Shown: positions 1 through 7,412, counted from the stretch's first letter. The stretch is DNA of 7,431 bases from DASRTE01 sp035316885 (GCA_035316885.1 DATHII010000380.1:1-7431), one strand, 5' to 3'. A program made the numbers and translations. The notes: generated by a model not told the origin, from the letters alone.

Positions 1-1470
1 CTCGGCCTCGCTCGCGCCGCGCTGGCGACACGACTCGCGCAGACGCACCCGCGCCTCGGCGACCAGGCGTTCACGGAGAGCACGCTTGGTCGACCAGATG
101 TCGGCGTCGCGCACTGAGGCGACGGCCTGCTCCCAGCCTTCGCCGCGCTCAACCAGGTCGGTGCCACCCGCGCGGCGGGCAAGCCGCATGATCTCCGGGG
201 CCACCCAGGTTGGCGCGTGGACGCCGTTCGTGACCGAGACGATCGGAACCTCGTTCTGGTCGAAGGCGGGCCACAGGCCGGCGAACATCTCTCGGCTGAC
301 CTGGCCGTGCAGTTTGCTGACACCGTTGGCCCGCTGTGCCAGGCGCAGGCCCATGACGGCCATGTTGAACACCTCGGGGTCGCCGCCGGGGTAGTCCTCC
401 GCGCCGAGGGCGAGGATCCGGTCGACCGGCAGACCGGGCGATGCGTTGTCGCCGCCGAAGTACTGCTGGATCAGGTCGCGAGGAAAGCGGTCGATGCCCG
501 CCGGCACCGGTGTGTGCGTGGTGAAGACGGTGCCTGCGCGGGCCGCCTCGAGCGCAGCGTCCAGCCCGAGGCCCGCGTCCTCGGTGAGCTCGCGGATCCG
601 CTCCAGGCCCAGGAAGCCGGCGTGGCCCTCGTTGGTGTGGAACACCTCCGGCGCAGCCGTGCCCGTGACCCGGCTGTACTCGCGCAGCGCGCGAACGCCG
701 CCGATGCCGAGCAGCATCTCCTGGAGCAGGCGGTGTTCGCTGCCACCGCCGTAGAGGCGGTCGGTAACCTCGCGCTCGGCCGGGCCGTTCTCCTCGATGT
801 CGGAGTCGAGCATGAGCAACGGGACGCGCCCGACCTGGGCGACCCACACGGCGGCGGCGAGCGAACGATCGCCCGGGAGTCCGACGCGGACGCGAACCGC
901 AGACCCGTCGGCGTCACGCAGCAGGTTCACCGGGAGGTTGTTCGGGTCGACGACAGGGTAACGCTCCTGCTGCCAGCCGTCCCGGGACAGCGACTGCACG
1001 AAGTAGCCGTGCCGGTACAGCAGGCCCACACCGACGATCGGCACGCCCAGGTCGCTCGCCGCCTTGAGATGGTCGCCCGCGAGAATCCCCAGGCCACCGG
1101 AGTACTCCGGCAGCACATGGGTGATGCCGAACTCCGGCGAGAAGTACGCGATCGTCTGGGAGGCGCCTCCGTCAGCACGCTGATACCAGCGGTCTTCGGT
1201 CAGGTAGCGCTGGAGGTCCTCGTGGGCGCTACGGACGCGACCGAGGAAACTCTCGTCGGAGGCGAGCTCGGCCAACCGATTCGGCGGGACCTCGCCGAGC
1301 AGGCGCACCGGATCGTGCCGGACGGTCTCCCACAACGCGGGGTCGACGGCGGCGAACACCTCCTGCGTGGCCGGATGCCACGACCAGCGGAGGTTGGCCA
1401 CCAGCTCACCCAACGGCGCGAGCGCGTCGGGCAGCACGGTGCGGACGGTGAGGCGTCGGATGGCTCGCAC
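1..1470 (-). CDS. glgP: Alpha-glucan (glycogen/maltodextrin) phosphorylase GlgP, N-terminal part
   Basis: Cytoplasmic GT35 enzyme that removes terminal glucose from alpha-1,4-glucan with phosphate, giving glucose 1-phosphate. The minus-strand frame is open without a stop for all 490 codons from 1470 to the left edge; family members are about 850 residues, so roughly the C-terminal 40%, including the pyridoxal-phosphate lysine, is outside the window. Residues about 1-110 match the N-terminal domain typical of the actinobacterial form (DUF3417 type: VRAIRRLTVRTVLP, NLRWSWHPATQEVF). Phosphorylase core motifs follow: PEYSGGLGILAGDHLKAASD (121-140), FHTNEGHAGF (277-286), FTTHTPVPAGIDRFP (316-330), NGVSKLHG (382-389) and VSVTNGVH (411-418). 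The GTG start at 1470 is chosen because relatives begin M(R/K)A(I/L)RRFTVR; the frame stays open upstream, but nothing there looks conserved. There is no clear Shine-Dalgarno, which fits a leaderless mRNA. It is transcribed divergently from glgE and would supply the degradative arm of glucan turnover. Partial only because of the window edge; no frameshift seen. Confidence 0.95.
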   Translation of the reverse strand, partial: MRAIRRLTVRTVLPDALAPLGELVANLRWSWHPATQEVFAAVDPALWETVRHDPVRLLGEVPPNRLAELASDESFLGRVRSAHEDLQRYLTEDRWYQRADGGASQTIAYFSPEFGITHVLPEYSGGLGILAGDHLKAASDLGVPIVGVGLLYRHGYFVQSLSRDGWQQERYPVVDPNNLPVNLLRDADGSAVRVRVGLPGDRSLAAAVWVAQVGRVPLLMLDSDIEENGPAEREVTDRLYGGGSEHRLLQEMLLGIGGVRALREYSRVTGTAAPEVFHTNEGHAGFLGLERIRELTEDAGLGLDAALEAARAGTVFTTHTPVPAGIDRFPRDLIQQYFGGDNASPGLPVDRILALGAEDYPGGDPEVFNMAVMGLRLAQRANGVSKLHGQVSREMFAGLWPAFDQNEVPIVSVTNGVHAPTWVAPEIMRLARRAGGTDLVERGEGWEQAVASVRDADIWSTKRALRERLVAEARVRLRESCRQRGASEAE

Positions 1471-1482
1471 CCGCGTACCGTA
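1470..1482 (-). promoter_or_regulatory. Candidate leaderless promoter (-10 element) of glgP
   Basis: On the minus strand TACGGT (1482-1477) fits the actinobacterial -10 consensus TANNNT. It is followed by six bases and then the GTG start codon at 1470. That spacing would put the transcription start on the G of GTG, giving an mRNA with no leader, and the gene indeed has no visible Shine-Dalgarno. No good -35 hexamer is seen 16-18 bases upstream (GATGTA or CGATGT there). The motif and spacing are read from the sequence; promoter activity is inferred. Confidence 0.42.
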
Positions 1483-1506
1483 ATGCTTGCCCGCTGAACT
1501 ACATCG

Positions 1507-1516
1507 CGGACGTCCG
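1507..1516. repeat. 10-bp perfect palindrome CGGACGTCCG in the glgP/glgE intergenic region
   Basis: CGGACGTCCG is exactly self-complementary; the flanking bases (G left, A right) do not extend it. Its centre is about 41 bases upstream of the proposed glgP transcription start and about 68 upstream of the proposed glgE start. That position would suit an operator or activator site for glgP. Short palindromes arise by chance in GC-rich DNA and I do not recognise the motif as a known regulator's site. Confidence 0.3.
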
Positions 1517-1532
1517 AATCCGGCAACCCGTG

Positions 1533-1555
1533 TCACCGGCCGCCCACAGCGGTGA
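1533..1555. repeat. Spaced inverted repeat TCACCG-N11-CGGTGA, possible operator
   Basis: Two perfect 6-base inverted arms, TCACCG at 1533-1538 and CGGTGA at 1550-1555, have centres 17 bases apart. The whole element is centred about 36 bases upstream of the proposed glgE transcription start, where it would overlap the expected -35 position. That is the usual place for a repressor operator or a class II activator site. The arms are seen directly; the regulatory role is inference, and a 6-base inverted pair in a GC-rich gap can be accidental. Confidence 0.3.
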
Positions 1556-1566
1556 TCGAAGGTGGG

Positions 1567-1580
1567 TAGCGTTGGGCCGA
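1567..1580 (+). promoter_or_regulatory. Candidate leaderless promoter (-10 element) of the glgE-treS-pep2 operon
   Basis: TAGCGT at 1567-1572 fits TANNNT and is followed by seven bases and then the ATG at 1580. This is the arrangement typical of actinobacterial leaderless genes, with transcription starting at or next to the A of ATG. If so, the upstream in-frame GTG at 1562 lies before the transcript and cannot be the start. An AAGGTGG at 1559-1565 resembles a Shine-Dalgarno for the ATG, but its 14-base spacing is long. No good -35 hexamer is visible (CCACAG or CCCACA at the expected distance). Confidence 0.45.
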
Positions 1581-3577
1581 TGACCGGACGCATCCCGATC
1601 CTGGACGTCCAGCCCGTGGTCGGGTGCGGACGGTACACCGCCAAGGCCGTCGTCGGCGAGACATTCGAGGTCTCGGCGACGGTGTTCCGCGAGGGCCACG
1701 GCTCGGTGGCCGCCTCGGTCGTCCTGCGCGACCCGACTGGGCGGGTCCGGCAGCGGATCCGCATGCACCCGACCGACCCGCACAGTGACCGCTGGGCCGC
1801 CGACGTCACGCCGGACGGCGAGGGCGAGTGGACGTTCTCCGTCGAGGGCTGGTCGGATCCGGTGGCCACGTGGCGTCATGTCGCCGAGGTCAAGATCCCG
1901 GCCGACATCGACGCCGAGATGGTCTTCACCGAGGGGGCGCTGCTGGTCGAGCGGGCTGCCGTCTCCCTTCCCCGCGGCACGACCGCGCAGCGCCGCCTGC
2001 TGCGCGACGCCGCGAAGGCGATCCGTGACCGCCGCCGCCCGCCACCCGTGCGCCTGGCGGCGGCGCTGGCGCCAGACGTCACCGCTGTCCTCCACCAGTA
2101 CCCGCTGCGCGACCTGGTGACCGAGGACGGGCCCTACCCGCTACGGGTCGACCGCGAACGGGCGTTGTACGGCTCCTGGTACGAGTTGTTCCCCCGCTCC
2201 GAGGGTGCCCGGCGCCACGACGACGGAACGTGGACCTCCGGTACTTTCGCCACTGCCGCGAAGCGGCTACCCGCGGTGGCCGACATGGGCTTCGACGTCG
2301 TCTACCTCCCGCCGGTCCACCCGATCGGACGGACCTACCGCAAGGGCGCCAACAACACGCTCACCGCTAACGAACACGACCCTGGCGTGCCGTGGGCCAT
2401 CGGGTCAGCCGACGGTGGCCACGACGCGATCCACCCCGACCTCGGCACGTTCGACGACTTCGACGCCTTCGTCGCCGCGGCGACCGACCTGGGTCTCGAG
2501 GTGGCCCTCGACTTGGCGCTGCAGGTGTCGCCGGACCATCCCTGGGTCAGCGAGCATCCCGAGTGGTTCAGCCGCCGCGTCGACGGGACCATCGCCTACG
2601 CCGAGAACCCGCCGAAGAAGTACCAGGACATCTATCCGCTCAACTTCGACAACGACCCCGAGGGCATCTACGCGGAGATGCTGAGAATCCTGCGGCTCTG
2701 GATGTCCCACGGGGTGCGGATCTTCCGCGTCGACAACCCGCACACCAAACCGGTGGGCTTCTGGCACCGGCTGCTCGAGGAGATCCGCCGCACCGATCCC
2801 GACGTCGTCATGCTCGCCGAGGCGTTCACCAGGCGGGCCATGATGCACACCCTGGCCATGATCGGCTTCGGACAGTCCTACACGTATTTCACCTGGAAGA
2901 ACGGCCGCCACGAACTCGTCGAGTACATGACCGAGCTCCGCGACGCGGCCGCCTACATGCGGCCGAACCTGTTCGTGAACACGCCGGACATCCTGCACGC
3001 GTACCTGCAGTACGGCGGGCCGGCGGCGTTCAAGGTGCGCGCCGTGCTCGCGGCCATGCTCTCGCCGACGTGGGGCGTCTACGCAGGCTACGAGCTCTAC
3101 GAGCACGTCGCCGTCCGGCCCGGCAGCGAGGAGTACCTCGACTCGGAGAAGTACCAGTTCCGCCCGCGCGACTGGGCGGCGTACGAGCCAGGGGGGATGC
3201 GCGAGGGGCAGTCGCTCGCGCCGTACCTCACCCGGCTCAACGCGATCCGCCGCGCCCACCCGGCCCTGCACCGGCTGCGGAACCTCCGGTTCCACCACGT
3301 CGACAACTCCGATGTCATCTGTTTCTCGAAGCGCGAGCGACAGGGCGACGACGCTGACGACGTGCTCATCGTCGTCGTCAACCTGGACCCCCACGGCGCG
3401 CGAGAAGCCACCGTCGCGCTGGACATGCCGGCGCTCGGTTTCGACTGGCACGAGACCTTCGTGACACACGACGAGCTGACCGGCGAGCGCTACCCCTGGA
3501 GCCAGTTCAACTACGTCCGCCTCGACCCGGCCGTGGAGCCCGCCCACGTGCTCAGCGTGCGGCGGTGGGGTACGTGA
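1580..3577 (+). CDS. glgE: GlgE alpha-1,4-glucan:maltose-1-phosphate maltosyltransferase
   Basis: GH13 (subfamily 3) cytoplasmic enzyme that transfers maltosyl units from alpha-maltose 1-phosphate to the non-reducing end of an alpha-1,4-glucan, releasing phosphate. Numbered from the ATG at 1580 (665 residues; Streptomyces GlgE is about 675), residues about 1-110 form the N-terminal beta domain (GRIPILDVQPVV, VFREGH), followed by a helical segment. The GH13 barrel begins near YGSWYELFPRSEG (197-209). The nucleophile is D385 in FRVDNPHTKPV, the acid/base E414 in MLAEAF and the third acid D470 in NTPDILH; NPPKKYQDIYP and QSYTYFTW are characteristic of the family. A beta domain ends the protein. 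The in-frame GTG at 1562 would add six residues; ATG is preferred because a TAGCGT -10 element lies seven bases upstream and homology starts at GRIP. The region near residues 584-594 (RERQGDDADD) is an acidic, slightly longer loop than I recall in Streptomyces. First gene of the operon, overlapping treS by four bases. Confidence 0.96.
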   Translation: MTGRIPILDVQPVVGCGRYTAKAVVGETFEVSATVFREGHGSVAASVVLRDPTGRVRQRIRMHPTDPHSDRWAADVTPDGEGEWTFSVEGWSDPVATWRHVAEVKIPADIDAEMVFTEGALLVERAAVSLPRGTTAQRRLLRDAAKAIRDRRRPPPVRLAAALAPDVTAVLHQYPLRDLVTEDGPYPLRVDRERALYGSWYELFPRSEGARRHDDGTWTSGTFATAAKRLPAVADMGFDVVYLPPVHPIGRTYRKGANNTLTANEHDPGVPWAIGSADGGHDAIHPDLGTFDDFDAFVAAATDLGLEVALDLALQVSPDHPWVSEHPEWFSRRVDGTIAYAENPPKKYQDIYPLNFDNDPEGIYAEMLRILRLWMSHGVRIFRVDNPHTKPVGFWHRLLEEIRRTDPDVVMLAEAFTRRAMMHTLAMIGFGQSYTYFTWKNGRHELVEYMTELRDAAAYMRPNLFVNTPDILHAYLQYGGPAAFKVRAVLAAMLSPTWGVYAGYELYEHVAVRPGSEEYLDSEKYQFRPRDWAAYEPGGMREGQSLAPYLTRLNAIRRAHPALHRLRNLRFHHVDNSDVICFSKRERQGDDADDVLIVVVNLDPHGAREATVALDMPALGFDWHETFVTHDELTGERYPWSQFNYVRLDPAVEPAHVLSVRRWGT

Positions 3578-5265
3578 CCCAGGAGCATGCGCTGCCGGCC
3601 GCCGGTACCGATCCCGAGTGGTTCAAGCGGGCGGTCTTCTATGAGGTGCTGGTCCGCTCGTTCAAGGACTCCGACGGCGACGGCGCGGGCGACCTGCGTG
3701 GGCTCACCGAGAAGCTCGACTACCTGCAGTGGCTCGGCGTCGACTGTCTCTGGCTGCCGCCGTTCTACCCGTCACCACTGCGCGACGGCGGGTACGACGT
3801 GTCCGACCACAAGAGCGTCCTGCCCGAGTTCGGCACCGTCGAGGACTTCAGCAGGTTCGTCCGGCTGTCCCACGACCGCGGCATGCGGGTGATCGTCGAC
3901 TTCGTCATGAACCACACCAGCGACCAGCACGCGTGGTTCCAGTCCTCGCGCGAAGACCCCGGGGGCCCCTGCGGCGACTTCTACGTCTGGGCCGACGACG
4001 ACACGGGCTACCCCGATGCGCGCATCATCTTCGTCGACACCGAGACGTCGAACTGGACATTCGACCCCGTCCGCCGCCAGTACTACTGGCACCGGTTCTT
4101 CAGCCACCAGCCCGACCTCAACTACGAGAACCCGGCCGTGGGCGAGGCGATGACCGATGCCCTGCGGTTCTGGCTCGACCTCGGTATCGACGGGTTCCGC
4201 CTCGACGCTGTGCCCTACCTGTTCGAGGAGGAGGGCACGAACTGCGAGAACCTCACCCAGACGCACGCGTTCCTCAAGCAGGTGCGCAAGGTGATCGAAG
4301 ACGAGTACCCCGACACGGTGCTGCTCTGTGAGGCGAATCAGTGGCCCGCCGATGTCGTCCAGTACTTCGGCGACTTCGACGCCGGCGGCGACGAGTGCCA
4401 CATGGCCTTCCACTTCCCGGTCATGCCGAGAATCTTCATGGCCGTCCGCCGTGAGTCGCGGTACCCGATCTCGGAAATCATGGCCCAGACCCCGGTCATC
4501 CCCGCGAGCTGCCAGTGGGGCATCTTCCTGCGCAACCACGACGAGCTCACTCTCGAGATGGTCACCGACGACGAACGCGACTACATGTGGACCGAGTACG
4601 CCAAAGACCCGCAGATGAAGGCGAACATCGGCATCCGCCGCCGGTTGGCACCGCTGCTCGAGAACGACACCAACCAGATCGAGCTGTTCACCGCCCTGTT
4701 GCTGTCGCTGCCGGGTTCACCTGTGCTCTATTACGGGGACGAGATCGGCATGGGTGACAACATCTGGCTCGGCGACCGCGACGGCGTCCGAACGCCGATG
4801 CAATGGACCCCGGACCGCAATGCCGGTTTCTCGACCGCCGATCCGGGCCGGCTCACGCTGCCCGTCGTCATGGACGCGGTCTACGGCTACCAGGTCACCA
4901 ATGTGGAGTCCCAGAGCACCAACACGTCCTCACTGCTGCACTGGACCCGACGCATGATCGAGGTACGCAAGCAGAATCCTGCCTTCGGACTCGGCGACTT
5001 CACCGACCTGGGCGGCTCGAACCCCAGCGTTATCTCCTATGTCCGGGCCTTCGGCGACGACGTGGTGCTGTGTGTCAACAACCTCTCGCGCTTCCCACAG
5101 CCGGTCGAGCTCGACCTTCGCCGGCACGAGGGGTCGGAGCCGGTCGAGCTGGTCGGCGGCGTGCACTTCCCCTTGATCGGCGAGCTGCCGTACCTGCTCA
5201 CGCTCGCACCGCACGGGTTCTACTGGTTCCGGCTGGTTCGCGCGCGCGGGCAGGCGCTGTCGTGA
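3574..5265 (+). CDS. treS: Trehalose synthase TreS (maltose alpha-D-glucosyltransferase)
   Basis: GH13 isomerase that interconverts trehalose and maltose; in the GlgE pathway it supplies maltose to Pep2. Numbered from GTG 3574 the protein has 563 residues, close to the usual 570-600. It starts with the family segment EWFKRAVFYEVLVRSFKDSD (15-34). GH13 region I is DFVMNHTSD (109-117). QPDLNYENP (179-187) matches the TreS-type motif before the nucleophile, D211, in GIDGFRLDAVPY. The acid/base is E253 in LLCEANQWP and the third carboxylate D323 in RNHDEL. The C-terminal half has PVLYYGDEIGMGDNIWLGDR and RTPMQW, typical of TreS, then a small beta domain. There is no fused kinase domain; the kinase is the next gene. 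A GTG at 3565 is also possible (three extra residues), but GTG 3574 makes a four-base GTGA overlap with the glgE stop, like the next junction. Only a weak G-rich stretch (3564-3570) lies upstream, so translational coupling to glgE is likely. Confidence 0.95.
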   Translation: MTQEHALPAAGTDPEWFKRAVFYEVLVRSFKDSDGDGAGDLRGLTEKLDYLQWLGVDCLWLPPFYPSPLRDGGYDVSDHKSVLPEFGTVEDFSRFVRLSHDRGMRVIVDFVMNHTSDQHAWFQSSREDPGGPCGDFYVWADDDTGYPDARIIFVDTETSNWTFDPVRRQYYWHRFFSHQPDLNYENPAVGEAMTDALRFWLDLGIDGFRLDAVPYLFEEEGTNCENLTQTHAFLKQVRKVIEDEYPDTVLLCEANQWPADVVQYFGDFDAGGDECHMAFHFPVMPRIFMAVRRESRYPISEIMAQTPVIPASCQWGIFLRNHDELTLEMVTDDERDYMWTEYAKDPQMKANIGIRRRLAPLLENDTNQIELFTALLLSLPGSPVLYYGDEIGMGDNIWLGDRDGVRTPMQWTPDRNAGFSTADPGRLTLPVVMDAVYGYQVTNVESQSTNTSSLLHWTRRMIEVRKQNPAFGLGDFTDLGGSNPSVISYVRAFGDDVVLCVNNLSRFPQPVELDLRRHEGSEPVELVGGVHFPLIGELPYLLTLAPHGFYWFRLVRARGQALS

Positions 5266-6638
5266 ACGTCGAGCACGCCGTATCGCTGTTGGCCGCATGG
5301 TTGCCGAATCAGCGCTGGTTCGCGGGCAAGGACGAGCCTATCGACGCCGTGCGGACCGTGGCTGCCACCCGGCTGCACGAATCCAAGCCGGAGGTCTGGC
5401 ACCTGATGGTGGAGGTGGAACAGGGCCACCGCCGGGAGATCTACCAGGTGCCCGTGAGCTTCCGCGACCAGCCCGACGACCGGCTCGAGCACGTCCTCGT
5501 CGGGGATGCTGAGGGCCGCTACGTCTACGACGCGCTGCACGACAAGGACGCCACCGCAGAACTCCTGCGCCGGTTCGCGGCACAGGACCGTGTCAACGGT
5601 CTGTCCTTCCACACCGAGCCCGGCGCCGTGCTGCCGGTCGGGGAATCCTCGCTGGTCCTGACCGCCGAGCAGAGCAACACCTCGCTGGCCTATGGCGACG
5701 CAGCACTGCTCAAGGTGTTCCGACGGGTGGTGCCGGGCGTCAATCCCGACGTCGAGGTCCACGATGCGCTCACCCGGGCGGGCAACGAGTACGTCGCGCC
5801 CATGCTGGGCTGGCTCGACGGCTGGTGGGTCTCGCGGTCCGGTCGGCGCGAGGAGGCGGGGCTGGCCATGCTCCAGACGTTCCTGGTCACGGCCACCGAC
5901 GGCTGGGCGCTCGCGACGACCAGCGTCCGGGACCTCTACGCCGAAGCCGACCTGCACGCCGACGAGGTCGGAGGCGACTTCGCCGGCGAGTCGCAGCGGC
6001 TCGGGCTCGCCACTGCGGAGGTCCACGCCGCCATGGCCGACGTCCTGCCGACCCGGCTGTTCGCCTCCGACGATCTCAGTGCCCTCGCGGGACGCATGCG
6101 CGCCCGCCTCGATGCGGCCGTGGCGACGGTTCCCGAGCTCACGACGTACGCACCGAGCCTGGCCGTGTCGTTCGACCGGCTGGCCCGACTCCGTGGCCCG
6201 GTGCCGGCCCAGCGCATCCACGGCGACTATCACCTCGGCCAGGTCGTGCGGACAGTGGTGGGCTGGAAGCTCGTCGACTTCGAGGGCGAGCCGGCCAGGC
6301 CGCTCGCCGAGCGGGTCGCCCTCGACTCGCCGATCCGCGACGTGGCCGCCATGCTTCGCTCGTTCGACTACGCGGCGCGCCACCTGCTCGTCGTCGACCA
6401 TCCGGGCAGCGAGCAGATCGCCTACCGGGCCGTCGAGTGGGCCGAGCGAAACCGTGCGGCGTTCTGCGAGGGCTACGCGAAGGCGGCCGGACACGACCCG
6501 CGTGACGATGACGTGCTGCTGCGCGCCTACGAGACCGACAAGGTCGTCTACGAGGCCGTCTACGAGGCGCGCAACCGCCCGTCCTGGCTCACGATCCCCC
6601 TGGCCGGCGCGGAGAGCCTCGCGACCGACCAGCCATGA
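5262..6638 (+). CDS. pep2: Maltokinase Pep2 (Mak), ATP:maltose 1-phosphotransferase
   Basis: Phosphorylates maltose at C1 with ATP to give alpha-maltose 1-phosphate, the GlgE substrate; in mycobacteria the homologue forms a complex with TreS. The protein has 458 residues, matching the roughly 455 of the mycobacterial enzyme. The N-terminal cap starts with LAAWLPNQRWFAGKD (10-24), a hallmark of the family. The kinase N-lobe has EQSNTSL (136-142), a glycine-poor phosphate-binding loop, and LLKVFRR (149-155), where K151 is the likely ATP-binding lysine. The aminoglycoside-phosphotransferase-like C-lobe has the catalytic loop IHGDYHLGQ (319-327, D322 presumed catalytic) and the metal-binding DFEGEP (339-344). 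VYEARNRPSWLTIPLAG closes the protein. The GTG at 5262 overlaps the treS TGA as GTGA; no strong Shine-Dalgarno is visible, so coupled translation is likely. All expected catalytic residues are present. It is the last gene of the operon and ends 10 bases from the stop of the convergent neighbour. Confidence 0.94.
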   Translation: MNVEHAVSLLAAWLPNQRWFAGKDEPIDAVRTVAATRLHESKPEVWHLMVEVEQGHRREIYQVPVSFRDQPDDRLEHVLVGDAEGRYVYDALHDKDATAELLRRFAAQDRVNGLSFHTEPGAVLPVGESSLVLTAEQSNTSLAYGDAALLKVFRRVVPGVNPDVEVHDALTRAGNEYVAPMLGWLDGWWVSRSGRREEAGLAMLQTFLVTATDGWALATTSVRDLYAEADLHADEVGGDFAGESQRLGLATAEVHAAMADVLPTRLFASDDLSALAGRMRARLDAAVATVPELTTYAPSLAVSFDRLARLRGPVPAQRIHGDYHLGQVVRTVVGWKLVDFEGEPARPLAERVALDSPIRDVAAMLRSFDYAARHLLVVDHPGSEQIAYRAVEWAERNRAAFCEGYAKAAGHDPRDDDVLLRAYETDKVVYEAVYEARNRPSWLTIPLAGAESLATDQP

Positions 6639-6648
6639 CGCTCCCTGA

Positions 6649-7401
6649 TCAGTCGGCCGTGGGCCGGCCCAGGCCGGGCAGCGTGGACGGAGCACGGCTC
6701 GATTGGCCGGAGGACGACGTCATCCCGGGCGGATCGGCCGGAATCGGTAGCCAGGACGGCACACCGGTCGGATGCTCGGAGAACGGCCGGCCAGGTGACC
6801 CGGGCAATTCGTATGGCGTCGGTGCCGGGGTCGTGGTGGTACCGGAACCGTCCGTGCCGGTGGCGTCCGGGTTCGACGTACTCAGCGTGGAGGTCGGGTC
6901 TGGCCCGATCATGTCGGTCGGCTCCGGTCCGGATTCGGCCACGAGTTCGCACGGCTCTGTCAAGGCCACCTCCGGCGCGCACGGCTCGGGCGTCGGTGAG
7001 TCGGTGGGCACCAGCGTCGGCGACGTGGCCGACGGTTCCGTCGGATCGGGGGAGCGCGTCGAGGCGTCGGTCGGCATCGGGAAGGGTGCGGTGCCACCCG
7101 TGTCACTCCCGTCATTGCCGTCGGGGTGGGCGGGCGGTGCGCCGAACAGGACGTGCGCGATGCTCTGCAGCGGATCCGGCAGCGAACCGTCAGCGGCCGC
7201 GGCGGCGACCCCGCCCATGCCGAGCGTACCGGCAAGCGCCACTACGGCGATCTTGGCGCCGACGGACGGGCGCAACGGGCGGGATACACGCTCCTCGAGG
7301 TCATCCGTGGTCATCGCGTGCCGGTACGCCGCCAGCGCGGCGTCCTCACCACGCAGATCGTCAGGCAGAGCCGGCCGTCGCAGGGCGGCAACCAGGTCCA
7401 C
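6649..7401 (-). CDS. Single-pass membrane protein with Pro/Ser/Thr-rich outer region, possibly ECF-sigma associated
   Basis: Function not recognised. From GTG 7401 it encodes 250 residues. Residues 1-48 are a charged, probably cytoplasmic segment beginning VDLVAALRRPALPDDLRGED. A hydrophobic helix (about 49-70, IAVVALAGTLGMGGVAAAAA) follows, then DGSLPDPLQSIAHVLFGAPP (71-90). The rest, about 160 residues, is low-complexity and rich in Pro, Ser, Thr, Gly and Asp, with only two cysteines (141 and 151, EPC-APEVALTEPC). The N-terminal layout resembles actinobacterial membrane proteins often encoded next to ECF sigma factors, so a role as a sigma-associated or anti-sigma-like protein is possible. 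That is from memory of the family pattern, and no zinc-finger (HxxxCxxC) motif is present. GGAGG at 7417-7413, 11 bases before GTG, supports this start; but the frame stays open to the right edge, so a start outside the window (at least 10 more residues) cannot be excluded. Convergent with pep2 and unlikely to belong to the glucan pathway. Confidence 0.75.
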   Translation of the reverse strand: MDLVAALRRPALPDDLRGEDAALAAYRHAMTTDDLEERVSRPLRPSVGAKIAVVALAGTLGMGGVAAAAADGSLPDPLQSIAHVLFGAPPAHPDGNDGSDTGGTAPFPMPTDASTRSPDPTEPSATSPTLVPTDSPTPEPCAPEVALTEPCELVAESGPEPTDMIGPDPTSTLSTSNPDATGTDGSGTTTTPAPTPYELPGSPGRPFSEHPTGVPSWLPIPADPPGMTSSSGQSSRAPSTLPGLGRPTAD

Positions 7402-7412
7402 AAGGACCAGTG

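Noticed and set aside
217..1497. A 426-codon open frame on the plus strand across the glgP region
   Set aside because: It is antisense to the glgP frame, which carries unmistakable phosphorylase motifs along its whole length. Long shadow frames are expected in GC-rich coding DNA, and the translation shows no recognisable domain.
3356..3376. GACGAC / GTCGTC inverted repeat inside glgE
   Set aside because: It is the by-product of GAC and GTC codons for an Asp-rich loop followed by a Val-rich strand (DDVLIVVV), so a structural RNA role is not needed to explain it.
2405..3547. A 380-codon minus-strand open frame inside glgE
   Set aside because: It lies wholly antisense to the catalytic barrel and C-terminal domain of GlgE and has no domain resemblance; composition explains it.
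4803..5261. Upstream extension of the pep2 frame into treS, giving a 611-residue product
   Set aside because: The first 153 codons translate to a low-information Arg/Ala-rich sequence overlapping treS in another frame. Maltokinase homology begins exactly at the GTG at 5262.
6664..6677. CCGGC-CCAG-GCCGG stem-loop just after the pep2 stop, considered as a terminator
   Set aside because: The stem is only five pairs, has no T-run on either side and lies inside the coding end of the convergent gene. Such GC-rich stems are common by chance here, so no terminator is called between the convergent genes.
5220..6695. A 491-codon open frame on the minus strand covering pep2
   Set aside because: It is a shadow of pep2, whose sense frame has all the maltokinase motifs. 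The antisense translation is a low-information mix of Arg, Val, Gly and Asp and overlaps the end of the neighbouring minus-strand gene.
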